From NCBI RefSeq assembly GCF_964019385.1, contig NC_088645.1, forward strand, positions 23,755,604 through 23,819,603: a stretch of DNA of 64,000 nucleotides. Direction: 5' to 3'. A program made the translations under genes and the position numbers. Shown piece after piece: positions 63,501 to 64,000 of this stretch; the first letter of the stretch is position 1, and every line of letters begins with the position of its first letter. Below the pieces are notes generated by a model, which ran no database searches, was not told where the DNA came from, and saw only the letters and a program-made list of their open reading frames with translations. The DNA is from Sycon ciliatum. Its lineage: Eukaryota; Porifera; Calcarea; Leucosolenida; Sycettidae.

Positions 63501-64000
63501 TTGAGAGAGACGCCTTGCGTTATTCTGGCACCAGTCACCAGCGGATTGTAGAAGTTGAAGCCGCTCGGTAGGGATGCAATGTTTTTGCTGGAAATGGTGA
63601 TACTGGATGCAGGAATTGCGAGGTCTCCCAGAACTGGAAGACCATCAATATCCAGTCCACTAACCTTCTTGACTAGCGTTGCCAACTTGATTCTGTTGAT
63701 ACTGAAGACAGCTACGGTACGCTTCTGCGTTGTGCCCAAACCCGAGATCAAGATCTCGATACCAGCTTGGAGACCAGCAACATCGGCCGTACTTGTCATG
63801 ACAACGTTACTGGTCCGTTTTCCGTTACTGGCCGTTGTCGTATTGACGTTGAGCGAGGTTTGAGTCAGTCCAAACGAGTCGAATCCGTTCTGGGTGAGAA
63901 CAGCAGTTAGCGCATCACCATCTGGAATAATTGTAGATCCGAATGCGGTGAGAACATCAGCAACACCCATACGCTGAGGGATGGAAGTGGCCATTTCGAT
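60593..64000 (-). CDS. Very large uninterrupted protein with repeated module and Cys-rich insert (partial, 5' end outside window)
   Basis: More than 1,133 codons without an intron or stop. TAA is at 60595-60593, and the frame stays open to the window edge, so the Met at 63994 may be internal. A ~250-300-residue module appears at least three times, recognised by LATLVKKVSGLDIDGLPVLG (~residue 107), MAKMIETLTGLDLSGIPFLG (~406) and YRKILTAVGVPDNPALVLLD (~660), each followed by I..S..N(I/V). The modules are beta-rich and hydrophobic. Residues ~850-930 and ~1000-1060 are Ala-rich, probably helical or coiled-coil. Between them lies a ~70-residue Cys-rich segment (CNGCQNVPKPCTKQHCSC..). Disulphide-style cysteines suggest an extracellular or lumenal place. 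I do not recognise the family. Confidence 0.85.
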   Translation of the reverse strand: MEMATSIPQRMGVADVLTAFGSTIIPDGDALTAVLTQNGFDSFGLTQTSLNVNTTTASNGKRTSNVVMTSTADVAGLQAGIEILISGLGTTQKRTVAVFSINRIKLATLVKKVSGLDIDGLPVLGDLAIPASSITISSKNIASLPSGFNFYNPLVTGARITQGVSLNYLQSIGGSLKNFKMSLRPGSFDLDLAELPSLEEALAMLIPDIASYDIYSALPNVVPGVFGLRINRIAYDNSIGKMSVEAALDSFTLIPNLLEISTSTVKATLTKTPRGVRTANNRAQITLEINGDVILFGMDLRIQIAYQQTKKAFGIRITSPSGEIKFAKLFDLLGSASNDLTNPAVAALQLQSSAIRNPVFAVNKQSGSLAFRIKGTPTISGFGLFTAEALANTAPRQFILTLNAREFSMAKMIETLTGLDLSGIPFLGLLNGPSNIGVTLSATNVPRIPFPVSSYPLNETTSIDRGLGFTVAFRMPDDCSGDPICNFCQLMLGSQSIIFRVTGINGPQATVSYRLPTQLVLGPLKLYNVDFGFSLSATRPPTVGLTNIELDVPVPFPSEGQEPLKFKGSMLIDPTTNVEASLAMIGIYENAFGIPVFSFGNVDLGFRTNIACPVCVSQLRFGGEVALGQRCYRGNAANCVIAQSIFNVDAVDVKNSYFYFAVNQLSYRKILTAVGVPDNPALVLLDAVNMRNVEASYSSIDRNIPSGIIPGGKTIKAGLTMKGIFNVLFLVNVQVDVTVELLFGVPKSVNALVAVNPITLGPLSMTAASDSSKGPKFEMVAKVLPPTFYMSMDGKISIPALQYTASVLAKIDNNGLNVEANGPIYGFPASFLLKAQFRNLRQPDSFEQFRVAGSFSTLGAQLVDGVKDQLEAASRATKAQLDAAVAEFEKADRAVAAAVGNLDLKKVAEGNAKRAFDSANNALRSAEDTIRGLCSIRDCNGCQNVPKPCTKQHCSCSIPSVCCSGWSCKPCCKTACVPYPTFCGTHCVPYVDPACVTANGVCEGIRSSAFAARVAAQTTLSGAQATFNAAAEATRVATQAVANARLLSRTAAGVRDGFQASFNAVNSAISGLLSAFRINHIGFDVLVDTVNGGRMQVSLDVVAAGQAQTLSTTIDLNNIAAYAAELAKKFYGNFV

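Overview
The window looks like animal (metazoan) nuclear DNA: short exons with GT/AG introns, very long microsatellites, and decayed retroelements and inverted-repeat transposons packed between a few genes. A sponge or another early-branching animal is my best guess, from the divergent SRF-type MADS gene and the style of the receptor tyrosine kinase. This is inference, and no marker settles it.

Layout. 1-13 kb is repeat-dominated: a broken non-LTR reverse transcriptase with a TA-target element inside it, an 851-bp palindromic TTAA element, a 2.4-kb long inverted repeat, a tRNA-Lys-like sequence, and a frameshifted gene joining a 'W..nG.lHReDGPA' repeat to a RING-H2 finger. 13-21.4 kb holds a second member of that repeat family, a Ginger-like element with an intact 493-codon integrase flanked by inverted repeats, and decayed Gypsy integrases. 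24.3-26.0 kb and 42.2-43.0 kb hold two clusters of alternating-orientation repeats carrying hammerhead ribozyme cores with a tiny stem III. That is the retrozyme / Penelope-like signature, and it is the most notable signal here. 27.3-28.3 kb is an ~860-bp (CAACAG/CAA)n tract.

Genes. At 32.7-39.1 kb (+) a four-exon SRF-type MADS-box gene encodes ~503 aa and ends in a Gln-rich domain. Its 3.4-kb second intron holds a TTAA element, a (TTG)n tract, a 1.1-kb Harbinger-like element and a perfect 66-bp palindrome. At 55.3-44.1 kb (-) twelve exons of a receptor tyrosine kinase run from the transmembrane helix to the stop codon, with matching splice phases throughout. One short hinge exon and the ectodomain were not found. 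At 64.0-60.6 kb (-) an uninterrupted frame of more than 1,133 codons encodes a repeated, probably extracellular, protein with alanine-rich helices and a Cys-rich insert. It runs off the window.

The genes do not form a pathway. The SRF-like factor is presumably nuclear, the kinase lies in the plasma membrane, and the large protein is of unknown role. Most remaining DNA is mobile-element debris, much of it with target-site duplications that give exact boundaries.
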